Below are positions 33,878 to 42,503 of a stretch of DNA of 64,000 bases, one piece after another. The notes under the pieces are model-generated. The model searched no databases. It worked only from the letters and a program-made list of their open reading frames with translations, and had not been told where the DNA came from. Position 1 is the first letter of the stretch. Each line of letters starts with the position of its first letter. The DNA comes from a beta proteobacterium L13. GTDB lineage: Bacteria; Pseudomonadota; Gammaproteobacteria; Burkholderiales; Chromobacteriaceae. The position numbers were made by a program, and so were the translations under genes. The stretch spans positions 27,100 through 91,099 of the forward strand of contig AMYZ01000017.1 in the NCBI GenBank assembly GCA_000335715.1. Direction: 5' to 3'.

Positions 33878-34408
33878 CGTGGTCCTGCAGTCCTTCAGCA
33901 TCCTAAAGTTTGAGCTAGGAAAGTGCGTCCCAAACGTCTGGTACTAGTTTGAAACCGTCGCTCAACCGATATGATTTTAAGACCACCCCTCACCGGTTGA
34001 AAGAACTTCTTGTAATTACCTAAAACCGTCATTCTCTTGCATGTAGTTACCGATAAAGACAGCTTTTCGACAAGATGTCAAATAGGTACAATCTGCCAAG
34101 GGCGAAATTCAATGGGTTGGAGCCAATGTTCAGTGAAGGCTAATTGCAGAAGCTCACTAGCAACGCTTTGATGCGACTAGCGTCGAACAACCAGTCAAGA
34201 GCGGCGCGTACCACCATCAATTTGCGACACCTAGGAGTTGATCATGGCTGCTACCAACTGCGCACAGAGCAGTAGCTCCTGTACGTGTCATTGTCGCTGG
34301 TCTCATTTAGCAAGCGCTTGCGTTCGGCTTCTTTACCTAAGAGTAACCACGCAGACTTGGTAGCTGCGCGGTTACTGTTAATATTGCGCCTAGGACAAGT
34401 CAAAAACC
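33878..34408. other. intergenic region with inverted repeat upstream of ABC-3C genes
   Basis: No gene is supported. An inverted repeat of 12-base arms with one mismatch (GTAACCACGCAG at 34343-34354, CTGCGCGGTTAC at 34364-34375) lies 34 bp before the first ABC-3C start codon, suited to an operator or attenuator. The remainder shows nothing recognisable. Confidence 0.5.
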
Positions 34409-35485
34409 ATGCCACAAAAACTAGACTCAACCCGCCGAAGGCGGAAAACCAAGTACGTCGCCAAGGGCGGCGTCATCCAACCGTCGTCGCAAGTTCTTCT
34501 GCTGAATCCCGATCAATGGGAAGAGTTCATTCTGGCCTCAGCTCGACAGCGTGATCTTCCCAGCGGTGGAAATTATGCAAAAGTCAAGCGCCTGGGAGGG
34601 GCTGGCGATGGAGGCCGGGACATCGAAGCGCGGTATGGCCAGGCATTAGTACGTGATGGATGGGATCTATACCAGGCCAAGCACTACGGGCATGGGCTCA
34701 CACAAAGCGATGCCTTCCCGGAGATCGCGAAGTTCTTCAAACAGTTGGCTTTGAAGACCTATCCCCGGCCCAATTTCTACTACTTTTGCTGTCCACGTGC
34801 GGTTGGTAACGAGCTTCACAACACGATGGCCTCGGGGGCTACAGCCTTCAAGGCAACGTTCATTGATGCTTGGGAAAATGAGAAAATGGGCATGAAGGGT
34901 AGAGCCGCCGAGCTGACGCAGGATGTCAAAGCCGCCATCGACGATTTCGACTTCGCTCGTTTCATCGAGTGCCCTGTGCACGACTTGTTGGCTTGGCACG
35001 CACTTGACAAGACGGCCCACCATAAATTTTTCGGTATCGTGCCCGAGCGCGGCGATGATGACCCGATGCCAGCTCAGCCTGCCGGGCACGAGAGCGTTTA
35101 TGTAAACGAGCTTTTACGCGTCTACACCGAGGACAAGTCATCGCCCGTCAGCCTTACTGACTTGTCGGGTAGCAAATATGAGGAGCACTTTGACTCTCAT
35201 CGACAGATCTTCTACTGCGCCGAGGGTCTTCAGCGGTTTAGTCGTGACATCTATCCCAACGAACTTGAGTTCGAGCGACTATTGGACATGGTCCATGCAG
35301 GTATCCGCCCCACGGTCGCTCAACTCCGGTTGAAGACGGGTATGGACCGGGTCGATACGGCCATTGAGAAGGCATCAACACTGCAGGTTCAAGAGAGCCG
35401 CTTGTTCCCCCAGCTTCGTGGGGGGGATTTGCCAGGCACCTGCCACCACTTAGTCAATGAAGGTAGGCTGAAGTGGGTCAAATGA
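34409..35485 (+). CDS. ABC-three-component system effector, Mrr-like nuclease domain
   Basis: The 358-residue protein starts with a basic tail, then an Mrr/PD-(D/E)xK-type nuclease core: Glu39/Glu40 in a first helix, GGAGDGGRDIEARY with Asp67 and Asp71, and a Q-x-K strand (YQAKHY, Lys91). The C-terminal half is the type of domain that couples effectors to ABC-3C ATPases. Together with the two following overlapping genes it fits the ABC-3C conflict systems described from comparative genomics. It should cut DNA when the ATPase senses a trigger. AGGA precedes the ATG at 34409. The assignment rests on motifs and gene order. Confidence 0.7.
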   Translation: MPQKLDSTRRRRKTKYVAKGGVIQPSSQVLLLNPDQWEEFILASARQRDLPSGGNYAKVKRLGGAGDGGRDIEARYGQALVRDGWDLYQAKHYGHGLTQSDAFPEIAKFFKQLALKTYPRPNFYYFCCPRAVGNELHNTMASGATAFKATFIDAWENEKMGMKGRAAELTQDVKAAIDDFDFARFIECPVHDLLAWHALDKTAHHKFFGIVPERGDDDPMPAQPAGHESVYVNELLRVYTEDKSSPVSLTDLSGSKYEEHFDSHRQIFYCAEGLQRFSRDIYPNELEFERLLDMVHAGIRPTVAQLRLKTGMDRVDTAIEKASTLQVQESRLFPQLRGGDLPGTCHHLVNEGRLKWVK

Positions 35486-35976
35486 AAAAATCCAAGTCCA
35501 TCGCAGCGTTCAACTCACCGTTCGAACTGGGTGTTCGGATGGTGTACCTGCTTAATTCCCTACAACCGTTTGGCGCTGATCTGCAGAAACTGGTCCTGCT
35601 CGATTACACCATAGTGTATTCCGATGATCTTGGCGGGCCGGCCAGCTTACACACGCCGGTACCTTACCGCGGTAGCGAATTCCTGAGCCGTCGCGACCTC
35701 ATCGCCCAAGGCCTCTACTTGATGAGCACTCGCGGCCTCGTCACCGTTACTATGGACGACACTGGCATCACCTACTTCGCTGGTGACACAGCAAGATCCA
35801 TGGTGGGCGCACTGACCTCGCCCTACTTGCGTGAATTGGAAGGGCGATGCCGCTGGGCGGCCGCCATGTTCGCGACACTGAGCTCACAAGATATGACTGA
35901 ACGATTCGCCCAGCAAGGACACCTGTGGGGTGCCGAGTTTGAGCGGGTCAACGAGCGGGGAAATCAATGGCAATAA
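35482..35976 (+). CDS. ABC-three-component system middle component
   Basis: The 164-residue protein (ATG 35482 overlapping the previous stop as ATGA) begins KSIAAFNSPFELGVRMVYLLNSLQPFGADLQKLVLLDYTIVYSDD, a helix-rich sequence typical of the small middle components of ABC-3C systems. A likely winged-helix-like body follows. It is thought to bridge the effector and the ATPase. Its end overlaps the ATPase start by ten bases, so all three genes are translationally coupled. Confidence 0.7.
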   Translation: MKKSKSIAAFNSPFELGVRMVYLLNSLQPFGADLQKLVLLDYTIVYSDDLGGPASLHTPVPYRGSEFLSRRDLIAQGLYLMSTRGLVTVTMDDTGITYFAGDTARSMVGALTSPYLRELEGRCRWAAAMFATLSSQDMTERFAQQGHLWGAEFERVNERGNQWQ

Positions 35977-37838
35977 CGCTGAAGCAATTGTCGGTAAACG
36001 GTCCGGGCTTATCGCCCGCTGTGGTCGTTTTCGACAGTCGTCGAACTCTCGTCCGCGGCCCCAGTGACACGGGGAAGTCGCACATCTGGAAGTGCATCTG
36101 GTTCCTCTTGGGGGGTACCGGTGCACTCGAACAGTTTCCGGAATCGAAGGGATATGACTCGCTTGAGCTTGCCTTTCTACATGGTGAGCATGAGTATCGT
36201 GTGCGCAAGGCGATGTCTGGTGGAGCCGCGCGCGTTCTGATGCGGCAGAATGCTCTTTGGGTCGCAGACGGTGCGCCGAATCCGCTTGAAGACGTTGTGC
36301 AGGATTTAGGTGAGTTGCTCGTTAGCTTGTCTGGGGCCACGGGCAAGCTTGTGCTTCGCACACGAAGTGAAAAAGGCCCCATCACTGGTGACGACCTGAG
36401 GCATTGGGCGCTGCTTTCCCAACCCCGTATGATTTCCGAGGATGCGACCAAGGGCACTGGGCACGGCTCAGACAAGCACGTCTCTTCTTACTCGCTGTTC
36501 TTGAGCGGACTCGATGACTCAGCGGTCGAACTGTACAAAAGCGCTTCGGAGAAGGATCACGCCAAAGGGATGCTGGCGGCTGCAGAGTCAGAGTTGGCGC
36601 GCCTTAAGGGCCTTATTCCAGCTGATGCCAATCGGGCTTCAACCGTTCAGGCTCTGGAGAGGCTCGATGAGCGTCTCAACATGGTCACCACGCAATTCCA
36701 GGCGCGTTCGTCGGCTTTGAAGGAACTGCGACAGCAGATTGCCATTACGGGCAATGCTCTCACCATGGCATCAATCCAGCTGGCCAGCGCTACATCGATG
36801 CACGAGCGCTTCATGATGCTAGACCTGAAGTATTCGAGCGACCTTGCTAGGCTTGGAGCCACGAACGAGGGTATAGAGTTCTTTGAAGCGTTGGAGGAGA
36901 CACCTTGTCCACTCTGCGGCACACCGGTGGAGCAGCATGTAGATACTGGAAATCTCAAACCCAGCGCGCCATCCAAGTACCGCAATGCCATAGCTGCAGA
37001 AGCCGAGAAGATTCGGGAGCTCCGGCGTGGTCTTCAACCCTCGCTTAGACAAGAGCAAGCTCGGATCTCTATTGCAACCACCGAGGTGGAACGTCTGAAA
37101 GAGTCGCTTAAGCTCCTCGAAGAGCAGGAGACGTTAGTTCTACGGGCTGCTTCCCAAGAGTTCGACGCAGATCCCCGCGAGCTTGCTGAGTCTCACACGC
37201 GTTTGTCAGCGCTGATCGATGCGTTCGATGAGTCCTCCCGGCTGCAAGCGGAAATCACGCGACTCGAGCGGGCCACGAAACAGAAGAGAACGGCCCTGGT
37301 TCGTAACGTGGGATCCCACGGCGACAAGGTCGGTGCTGTCGCGCGCCAGATGTTGCACGACTGGGGATTCACGTCAATTCAGTCGGTGTATGTAGATGCG
37401 GCCGCCTGCGACCTAATTATTGATGGCCGTAGGCGCCTTAGTTATGGCGCAGGCAAGCGCGCACTGTTTCTTACGGCCATGACCATCGCGCTAATGCAGC
37501 ACGCATTAACGGAAGGCCACCCCCACCTTGGCGTGGTCGTACTGGATTCACCACTGAAGGCCTACGCTCAGAAAGAATCATTAGATGACACAGACCGTGA
37601 GATTCCCACCGCAACAGTGAATGCAAGCTTCTACCGCTGGTTGTCGCTATTCAAAGGCCCTGGCCAAATCATCGTCCTCGAAAACGAAGTGTTAGCCCCG
37701 GCAACTGCTCGCACTTTGGGTGCCATCGAGTTCACCGACGACTACACCCGCGGACGGCAAGGCTTTTATCCGCGCAGACTGACGAGTGCACAGTCACCTG
37801 GTCCAAGTGACGGAACCGAGTTCGGCGATCTTGCGTAG
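35967..37838 (+). CDS. ABC-three-component system ATPase, SMC/Rad50-like
   Basis: The 623-residue protein has Walker A GPSDTGKS at 31-38 and two long coiled-coil arms. They meet at a zinc-hook-like CPLCGTPV near residue 313, as in Rad50/SbcC. The C-terminal ABC half has SYGAGKRALFLTAMTIALMQ (signature-like) and a Walker B VVVLDSPLKAY, where the usual Glu after Asp is Ser. Such ATPases clamp DNA or detect altered ends and license the coupled effector. It ends the operon; no gene follows for about 500 bp. Confidence 0.8.
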   Translation: MAITLKQLSVNGPGLSPAVVVFDSRRTLVRGPSDTGKSHIWKCIWFLLGGTGALEQFPESKGYDSLELAFLHGEHEYRVRKAMSGGAARVLMRQNALWVADGAPNPLEDVVQDLGELLVSLSGATGKLVLRTRSEKGPITGDDLRHWALLSQPRMISEDATKGTGHGSDKHVSSYSLFLSGLDDSAVELYKSASEKDHAKGMLAAAESELARLKGLIPADANRASTVQALERLDERLNMVTTQFQARSSALKELRQQIAITGNALTMASIQLASATSMHERFMMLDLKYSSDLARLGATNEGIEFFEALEETPCPLCGTPVEQHVDTGNLKPSAPSKYRNAIAAEAEKIRELRRGLQPSLRQEQARISIATTEVERLKESLKLLEEQETLVLRAASQEFDADPRELAESHTRLSALIDAFDESSRLQAEITRLERATKQKRTALVRNVGSHGDKVGAVARQMLHDWGFTSIQSVYVDAAACDLIIDGRRRLSYGAGKRALFLTAMTIALMQHALTEGHPHLGVVVLDSPLKAYAQKESLDDTDREIPTATVNASFYRWLSLFKGPGQIIVLENEVLAPATARTLGAIEFTDDYTRGRQGFYPRRLTSAQSPGPSDGTEFGDLA

Positions 37839-38336
37839 TACAGCAATTGCGCCCCATCCTCGCCTCCCGCGGAACAGTACGTCACGATTCTCCGTGCGAT
37901 ATCGAGTTCGGAACAGTCTTAGGCGGTACCGCCCCGGTGCACCTGCCTCGAGAGCGTTTGATTTAGAGCGTGCTGGACTATGGCCCTCTGTTCGGCGAAG
38001 TAACTGCCCCTTTTCGCTGCTAAGCCGCCTGTAATGGTGGCTTATTCGAACTTCAGCTTTGGGGTGGGGCCGGCTATAGCGTTGATTAGGAAGTGGCTAT
38101 TCGAAGCCATCAGCGGCGAAAAGACCGTTTACCTACCTAGAGTGGCCCAACGACGAACATAAGCCAAGCGTTCGCAAAGGCCGACGATCTCCCGCTGACC
38201 ATCCTCGGCCGGCTGCATGTCGGCCTTAGCTGACTTTCACTCTCCAGACAAACGATGGCTGCTTTCGCTTTGAAAACAGCCATGAAAGTATCTAGCAAAT
38301 GGACAGAAACTCACTTCAGTGAAGCGATGGGAGCTA
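37839..38336. other. intergenic region at right edge of defence block
   Basis: No gene is supported. A near-perfect inverted repeat (TAAGCCGCC at 38021-38029 and GGTGGCTTA at 38036-38044) could end transcription from the ABC-3C operon. Composition shifts back to that of the host beyond 38.3 kb, so an island junction may lie in this stretch, but I see no direct repeat. Confidence 0.45.
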
Positions 38337-39137
38337 TCAATTTACAAAGTCGGCAATCTCCCCCCACATGAATGCAGGGTTGGAATACATCGGAAAGTGG
38401 CCGCAATGTGGCACTTCGCAAAGCCGCACTCCATGCCGCTCGATATGCGCTAGATAGCTGAGGCCGGCGTTCTGCGCGCCGTACATGAACATTTTGCGGC
38501 ATGGCAAGGCGAGGAATTTTTCCATCAGCAAGCCGTGGTCCGACAACTCGACCATGGAACTGAAAATACCGCGCACTGCCGCAGCGCGTACCTTGTGGCG
38601 CAAGCTAGCGGCGTACAGGGCACTGGCGTAGGCCGGCGCGTGGCGGGTGCGTTCGATGAAGTCATCGAAAAACGCCTCGGCGTCGGCATTCGGGTAATCA
38701 ACAATCTGGCGGCTCAGAAAGCAGTCTTCCGGCGCGATATTACCTTCGATATTGGTAAAGCTGAGTACGCGCTCGCCTAGTTGGTTAGCCAGTAACAGGG
38801 CGGTCAGTCCGCCCATCGAGTGACCGATTAGGTGGAAGCGATCCACTTGATAGTGTGCCAGTACCTGCAGCGCAGTCTGTAGTAGCAGATTTATCGAAAC
38901 GCCGCTCAGATCGGAGCAGCTCGTCTCCCCGCAACCCGGCGCGTCATAGGCGATAAGCGGGTGACCATCAAAGGCATTATGCAAAACGATATCGGCGTAA
39001 TCCTCCTTCGTCGATCCAAAACCATGCAGGAACAGGATCGGCGCTTTGTCGCCATCTCGGTGAATGGCAGCCACGTCAAGTGCTACGCCATCGATGTCAA
39101 AGGCCAGCCGTTGGCTGGCAAAATGTTGGATTGTCAT
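38337..39137 (-). CDS. alpha/beta hydrolase
   Basis: From ATG 39137 the product has 266 residues, with the alpha/beta-hydrolase features PILFLHGFGSTKEDY (oxyanion hole), the nucleophile elbow GHSMGG and a C-terminal catalytic His in PHCGHFPMYSNP. It is probably an esterase, lactonase or C-C hydrolase of a small organic acid or ester. The upstream inverted repeat at 39159-39200 separates it from the aminotransferase operon, but shared strand and proximity suggest the same pathway. Substrate is unknown. Confidence 0.8.
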   Translation of the reverse strand: MTIQHFASQRLAFDIDGVALDVAAIHRDGDKAPILFLHGFGSTKEDYADIVLHNAFDGHPLIAYDAPGCGETSCSDLSGVSINLLLQTALQVLAHYQVDRFHLIGHSMGGLTALLLANQLGERVLSFTNIEGNIAPEDCFLSRQIVDYPNADAEAFFDDFIERTRHAPAYASALYAASLRHKVRAAAVRGIFSSMVELSDHGLLMEKFLALPCRKMFMYGAQNAGLSYLAHIERHGVRLCEVPHCGHFPMYSNPAFMWGEIADFVN

Positions 39138-39158
39138 GCTGTGTCCCAATTAGCAGCT

Positions 39159-39200
39159 GCACTTGCGGCCAACCCTGGGTGAATGGTTGGCCGCAAGTGC
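39159..39200. terminator. 16-bp inverted repeat built from two TTGGCCGCA copies
   Basis: The arms GCACTTGCGGCCAACC and GGTTGGCCGCAAGTGC are exact complements with a 10-base spacer. The repeat lies 10 bp after the aminotransferase stop and before the hydrolase start. Each arm contains one copy of the dispersed word. Neisserial uptake sequences likewise often form terminator stems. There is no long T run. Confidence 0.65.
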
Positions 39201-39210
39201 TGGATTGTCG

Positions 39211-40434
39211 TTAGTGGGTGCCCATCACCGTGGTGCAGAACTCGCCAATCGCGGCACACGCCTGCTGCAGTGCGGCATCATCCAGCGCATAAGCAATGCG
39301 GATGTATGGGGCCAGTCCAAAGGCACTGCCTTGCACCACCGCCACACCGGCCTCGTTGAGCAAGGCCAGTGCCACGTCCTCATCACTAGCCAGCAACTTG
39401 CCGGCCGGACTGGTCTTGCCCAGCAGTTCTTCGCAGCAGGCAAACACATAGAACGCGCCGCCAGGCTGAGCGCAGGATAATCCTGGCATGGCGTTGAGCT
39501 GCCGTACCATGCGGTCGCGGCGGGTTTCGAATACCTCGCGTGAGCGGCCAATAAAATCCTGCGGCCCAGTCAACGCTGCTAGTGCCGCTTGCTGCGAGAT
39601 GGCGCTGGCACCGGAGGTCTGCTGCCCTTGTAGCTTCTCCATGGCTTCCAGCAGCCAGTGCGGCCCTGTGGCATAACCAATACGCCAGCCTGTCATGGCG
39701 TAGGCCTTGGATACCCCGTTCATGGTCAGCGTCCGCGGCTGCAACTGTGGCTCGACCTGCGCCAGGGTGAAGAATGATTGATCGTCAAATAGCAGGTGCT
39801 CGTAGATATCGTCCGACAGGACCAGCACGTGGGGATTCGCCAGTAGCACTTCTGCCAGCGCATGCAGCTCGGCACGGCTGTAGACGGCGCCAGTGGGGTT
39901 GGATGGTGAGTTCAGAATCAACCAACGCGTCTGCGGGGTAATGGCTGCGGCCAACTTTTCTGCAGTAAGCTTGAAACCGCTATCTTCACCGCAGGACACT
40001 ACTACCGGGTGCGCGCCACACAGCTGCACGATCTCCGGGTAGCTCACCCAGTAAGGTGCTGGCACGATCACCTCGTCGCCTTCATTCAACGTGGCCGCTA
40101 GCGCGTTGAAGATCACCTGCTTACCGCCGGAGCAGACGATGGTGTCCTGCCACTGTACGTCCAGCCCGTTCTCGCGGCGGAACTTGCTGGCCACAGCCTC
40201 GCGCAGCGCACGGGTGCCGGCCACCTGGGTATAGCGGGTATGACCACCGTTTATGGCTGCGATCGCGGCATGACGGATGTGTTCCGGTGTATCGAAATCC
40301 GGCTCGCCGGCACATAGCGAGATAATCTTGATGCCGGCAGCACGTAGCGCGGCCACACGATCGATCACTTTATAGGTAGCGGAAGGTTTGGCACTGGCCA
40401 GATGTTTGTTCAGGTGTTGGATCGTCATCATCAT
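39211..40434 (-). CDS. PLP-dependent class I/II aminotransferase (aspartate aminotransferase-like)
   Basis: The 407-residue protein is a fold-type I aminotransferase with the substrate loop LCAGEPDFDTPEHI near the N-terminus, NSPSNPTGAVY in the PLP site and Lys243 in VSKAYAMTGWRIGY as the Schiff-base lysine. The ATG at 40434 overlaps the stop of the RraA-like gene upstream (ATGA), so it is the last gene of a coupled operon with three RraA-like proteins. This suggests conversion of an amino acid to the oxo-acid that those enzymes cleave, or the reverse. Exact substrate is unknown. Confidence 0.9.
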   Translation of the reverse strand: MMMTIQHLNKHLASAKPSATYKVIDRVAALRAAGIKIISLCAGEPDFDTPEHIRHAAIAAINGGHTRYTQVAGTRALREAVASKFRRENGLDVQWQDTIVCSGGKQVIFNALAATLNEGDEVIVPAPYWVSYPEIVQLCGAHPVVVSCGEDSGFKLTAEKLAAAITPQTRWLILNSPSNPTGAVYSRAELHALAEVLLANPHVLVLSDDIYEHLLFDDQSFFTLAQVEPQLQPRTLTMNGVSKAYAMTGWRIGYATGPHWLLEAMEKLQGQQTSGASAISQQAALAALTGPQDFIGRSREVFETRRDRMVRQLNAMPGLSCAQPGGAFYVFACCEELLGKTSPAGKLLASDEDVALALLNEAGVAVVQGSAFGLAPYIRIAYALDDAALQQACAAIGEFCTTVMGTH

Positions 40435-41072
40435 GCCTTCTCGCGCCAGTGTCCCAGGCTCATCAGCTCCAGGGTGGTTGCACCCTGGTTTAATTGGCTC
40501 ATCATTACGCTTTCCTTGTCGGCGCGTGCTTCACCAGCCTCTAGCGTGCGCGCCACGTCGGCAGCGGGCACGATGATCACGCCATCATCGTCGGCTACGA
40601 CCAGGTCGCCGTCTGCGACTGGCACCCCGCCAAAAATCATCGGCAGGCCAACGGCTGGTGCACTGGCCTTTACCGTGCCGCGTACAGACACACCTCGGGC
40701 AAATACCGGAAAGCGGCGCTTGCTGATGGCAGCGGTATCGCGCACGCCACCATTGATGACCAAGCCGACAATGCCGGCAGCTTCGGCGGCCACGGTCAGT
40801 ACTTCACCCCAGTAACCAGCAATAAAATCGTTAGTGTCGACTACCAGCACACTGCCGCGCGGCGCGCGTTCTAGTGCGATGTGGATGGACAGGTTATCTC
40901 CAGGAGAGCAGACCAACGGATAAGCCGGTGCAGCAATGAAAGCCCCTGACCACAGGCTGCGGATCTGTGGGTCCACTGCGCAAGGTTGGCCGCAGGCCTC
41001 GTACAATGTGGCGGTCCCTAGTGCTGCACAGCGTGTGACCAAGGTTTGATCGATAATCGAGTGGCTCATCAC
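40431..41072 (-). CDS. RraA-like aldolase/decarboxylase, third paralogue
   Basis: The 213-residue protein belongs to the RraA/HMG-aldolase family (4-hydroxy-4-methyl-2-oxoglutarate aldolase and oxaloacetate decarboxylase activities). The metal/substrate site is visible as YWGEVLTVAAEAAGIVGLVINGGVRDTAAI, with the conserved Gly, Arg-Asp pair, and later DLVVADDDGVIIVP. These enzymes cleave 4-hydroxy-2-oxo acids with divalent metal. The start overlaps the preceding RraA-like gene by four bases. Confidence 0.85.
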   Translation of the reverse strand: MMSHSIIDQTLVTRCAALGTATLYEACGQPCAVDPQIRSLWSGAFIAAPAYPLVCSPGDNLSIHIALERAPRGSVLVVDTNDFIAGYWGEVLTVAAEAAGIVGLVINGGVRDTAAISKRRFPVFARGVSVRGTVKASAPAVGLPMIFGGVPVADGDLVVADDDGVIIVPAADVARTLEAGEARADKESVMMSQLNQGATTLELMSLGHWREKA

Positions 41073-41731
41073 GCTTTCCTCTGCAGAGTGTGGTAACCCA
41101 AGGCTTCGCGTGCGGCGGCCAGGGTTTTACCTTGTGCCAACTGATCGCGAATTTCGGCTTCTACAGCTTCGATTTTGTGTGCTAACGCGGCCACCTCAGC
41201 CGCTCGGTCACGCGGCACCACCACTACGCCGTTGGCGTCGGCCACCACGATGTCGCGGGCTGCAACACGGGCTGTACCGATCGAGACTGTGCCGCCCACG
41301 GCCTCCACCTGCACCCTGTCCTTGCCGGTGCGCATGAAACGACCCTTGGAGAACATCGGATAGCCGTCGCCTAGCACCTTGTTGACGTCGCGGCACACAC
41401 CGTCGATGACCGTTCCGGCTATTTTCCGCAGGCCGGCATACTGGGTCATGATGTCACCCCACACGGTACAGTCGGTGCGACCATCGTTGTCTATCACCAC
41501 CACATCACCGGCTGCGACATCGTCAATAAAGTCACCCACCGTGCCGGCAGGCGTACTGGCCGAAACATACTTGACGGTAAATGCTGGACCCACCACCACC
41601 TGCCGGTAATTATCCAGCGGCATAATGCCCAGGCACTGTCCCGGCAGGCCCAGCTTGTCCATAGCATCGGATACGCCAGCGGTATCTAGCCCGGCGAACA
41701 GTGCCACCAGCTCACGATCTACCGTATTCAT
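41069..41731 (-). CDS. RraA-like aldolase/decarboxylase, second paralogue
   Basis: The 220-residue product has the same family core (WGDIMTQYAGLRKIAGTVIDGVCRDVNKV and DIVVADANGVVVVP) with the catalytic Arg-Asp present. It is clearly diverged from the flanking paralogues, so each may have its own substrate or the three may form a hetero-oligomer. It overlaps both neighbours by ATGA. Confidence 0.85.
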   Translation of the reverse strand: MNTVDRELVALFAGLDTAGVSDAMDKLGLPGQCLGIMPLDNYRQVVVGPAFTVKYVSASTPAGTVGDFIDDVAAGDVVVIDNDGRTDCTVWGDIMTQYAGLRKIAGTVIDGVCRDVNKVLGDGYPMFSKGRFMRTGKDRVQVEAVGGTVSIGTARVAARDIVVADANGVVVVPRDRAAEVAALAHKIEAVEAEIRDQLAQGKTLAAAREALGYHTLQRKA

Positions 41732-42396
41732 TTGCTGCCCTCCTGCTTGATGGCTTCGAATTGCCGGTCGTGCATGACCTCTTCTACCGAGCGGCCACTG
41801 CGTACAGCGGCAACCATGCCGTCTTGACGGCGTGCAATCCGCTCCGCCAGGTCAAGTACCGCCTCGATATGTGCCGCTGGCACAAACACCGTGCCGCAGC
41901 GGTCTGCCAGCACATAGTCATCTTCATGTACTTGCACGCCAGCGATGGAAACGGGTTGGCCAGACGACAGTTGAATCACACGATTGCGCGCACTGATCAT
42001 GGTGACGCCACGGCCATATAGCGGGTAACCGATATCAGCACTGCCATCAATATCGCGGCTGAGGCCGTCGATCACCGTACCGCGAATGCCCTTCACCTTT
42101 GCGGCATTAGCCAGGATGTCACCCCAGCAGGAAATGCCATCCACGCCACCAGCGATCACCAGCACGCGCTCAGCGCTATCGATAGCCGCAATCACCGGCG
42201 AGATAAGGTGTACTGTCGGCGCCGCGTCAGTTTTGCGGCCGAGCTGGACGGTACTGGCACGGCCAACCACCTTGGGGCAATCCCACAGTGGGCGCAGGCC
42301 ATAGGTGGCACCGGGTAAGTTGAGGAAGTCGAGCGCGTCGGACAGTGTGTTGCTGTCCTGCTGCTGCAGACGCGCAAGTAAAGAAGGTTGGCTCAT
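41728..42396 (-). CDS. RraA-like aldolase/decarboxylase, first paralogue
   Basis: From ATG 42396 (AGGAG 8 bases upstream) the protein has 222 residues. It has WGDILANAAKVKGIRGTVIDGLSRDIDGS and DYVLADRCGTVFVPA, the RraA-type active-site blocks with Arg-Asp intact. A longer frame to 42498 would overlap the promoter region and is unlikely. It is the first gene of the operon, divergent from a LysR regulator that probably controls it. Confidence 0.85.
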   Translation of the reverse strand: MSQPSLLARLQQQDSNTLSDALDFLNLPGATYGLRPLWDCPKVVGRASTVQLGRKTDAAPTVHLISPVIAAIDSAERVLVIAGGVDGISCWGDILANAAKVKGIRGTVIDGLSRDIDGSADIGYPLYGRGVTMISARNRVIQLSSGQPVSIAGVQVHEDDYVLADRCGTVFVPAAHIEAVLDLAERIARRQDGMVAAVRSGRSVEEVMHDRQFEAIKQEGSK

Positions 42397-42503
42397 CGGA
42401 CTCTCCTGTTGAGGGGCTTGTGTACCGCTACTTTCCGCCCTACAGTTCGATAGGTAAATTCCGAATTTTGTAACTTTTACATACGCTGAACCTATCAAAA
42501 ACC

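Noticed and set aside
38961..39182. Plus-strand frame overlapping the hydrolase start
   Set aside because: Shadow of the alpha/beta hydrolase gene and the inverted repeat, with no independent support.
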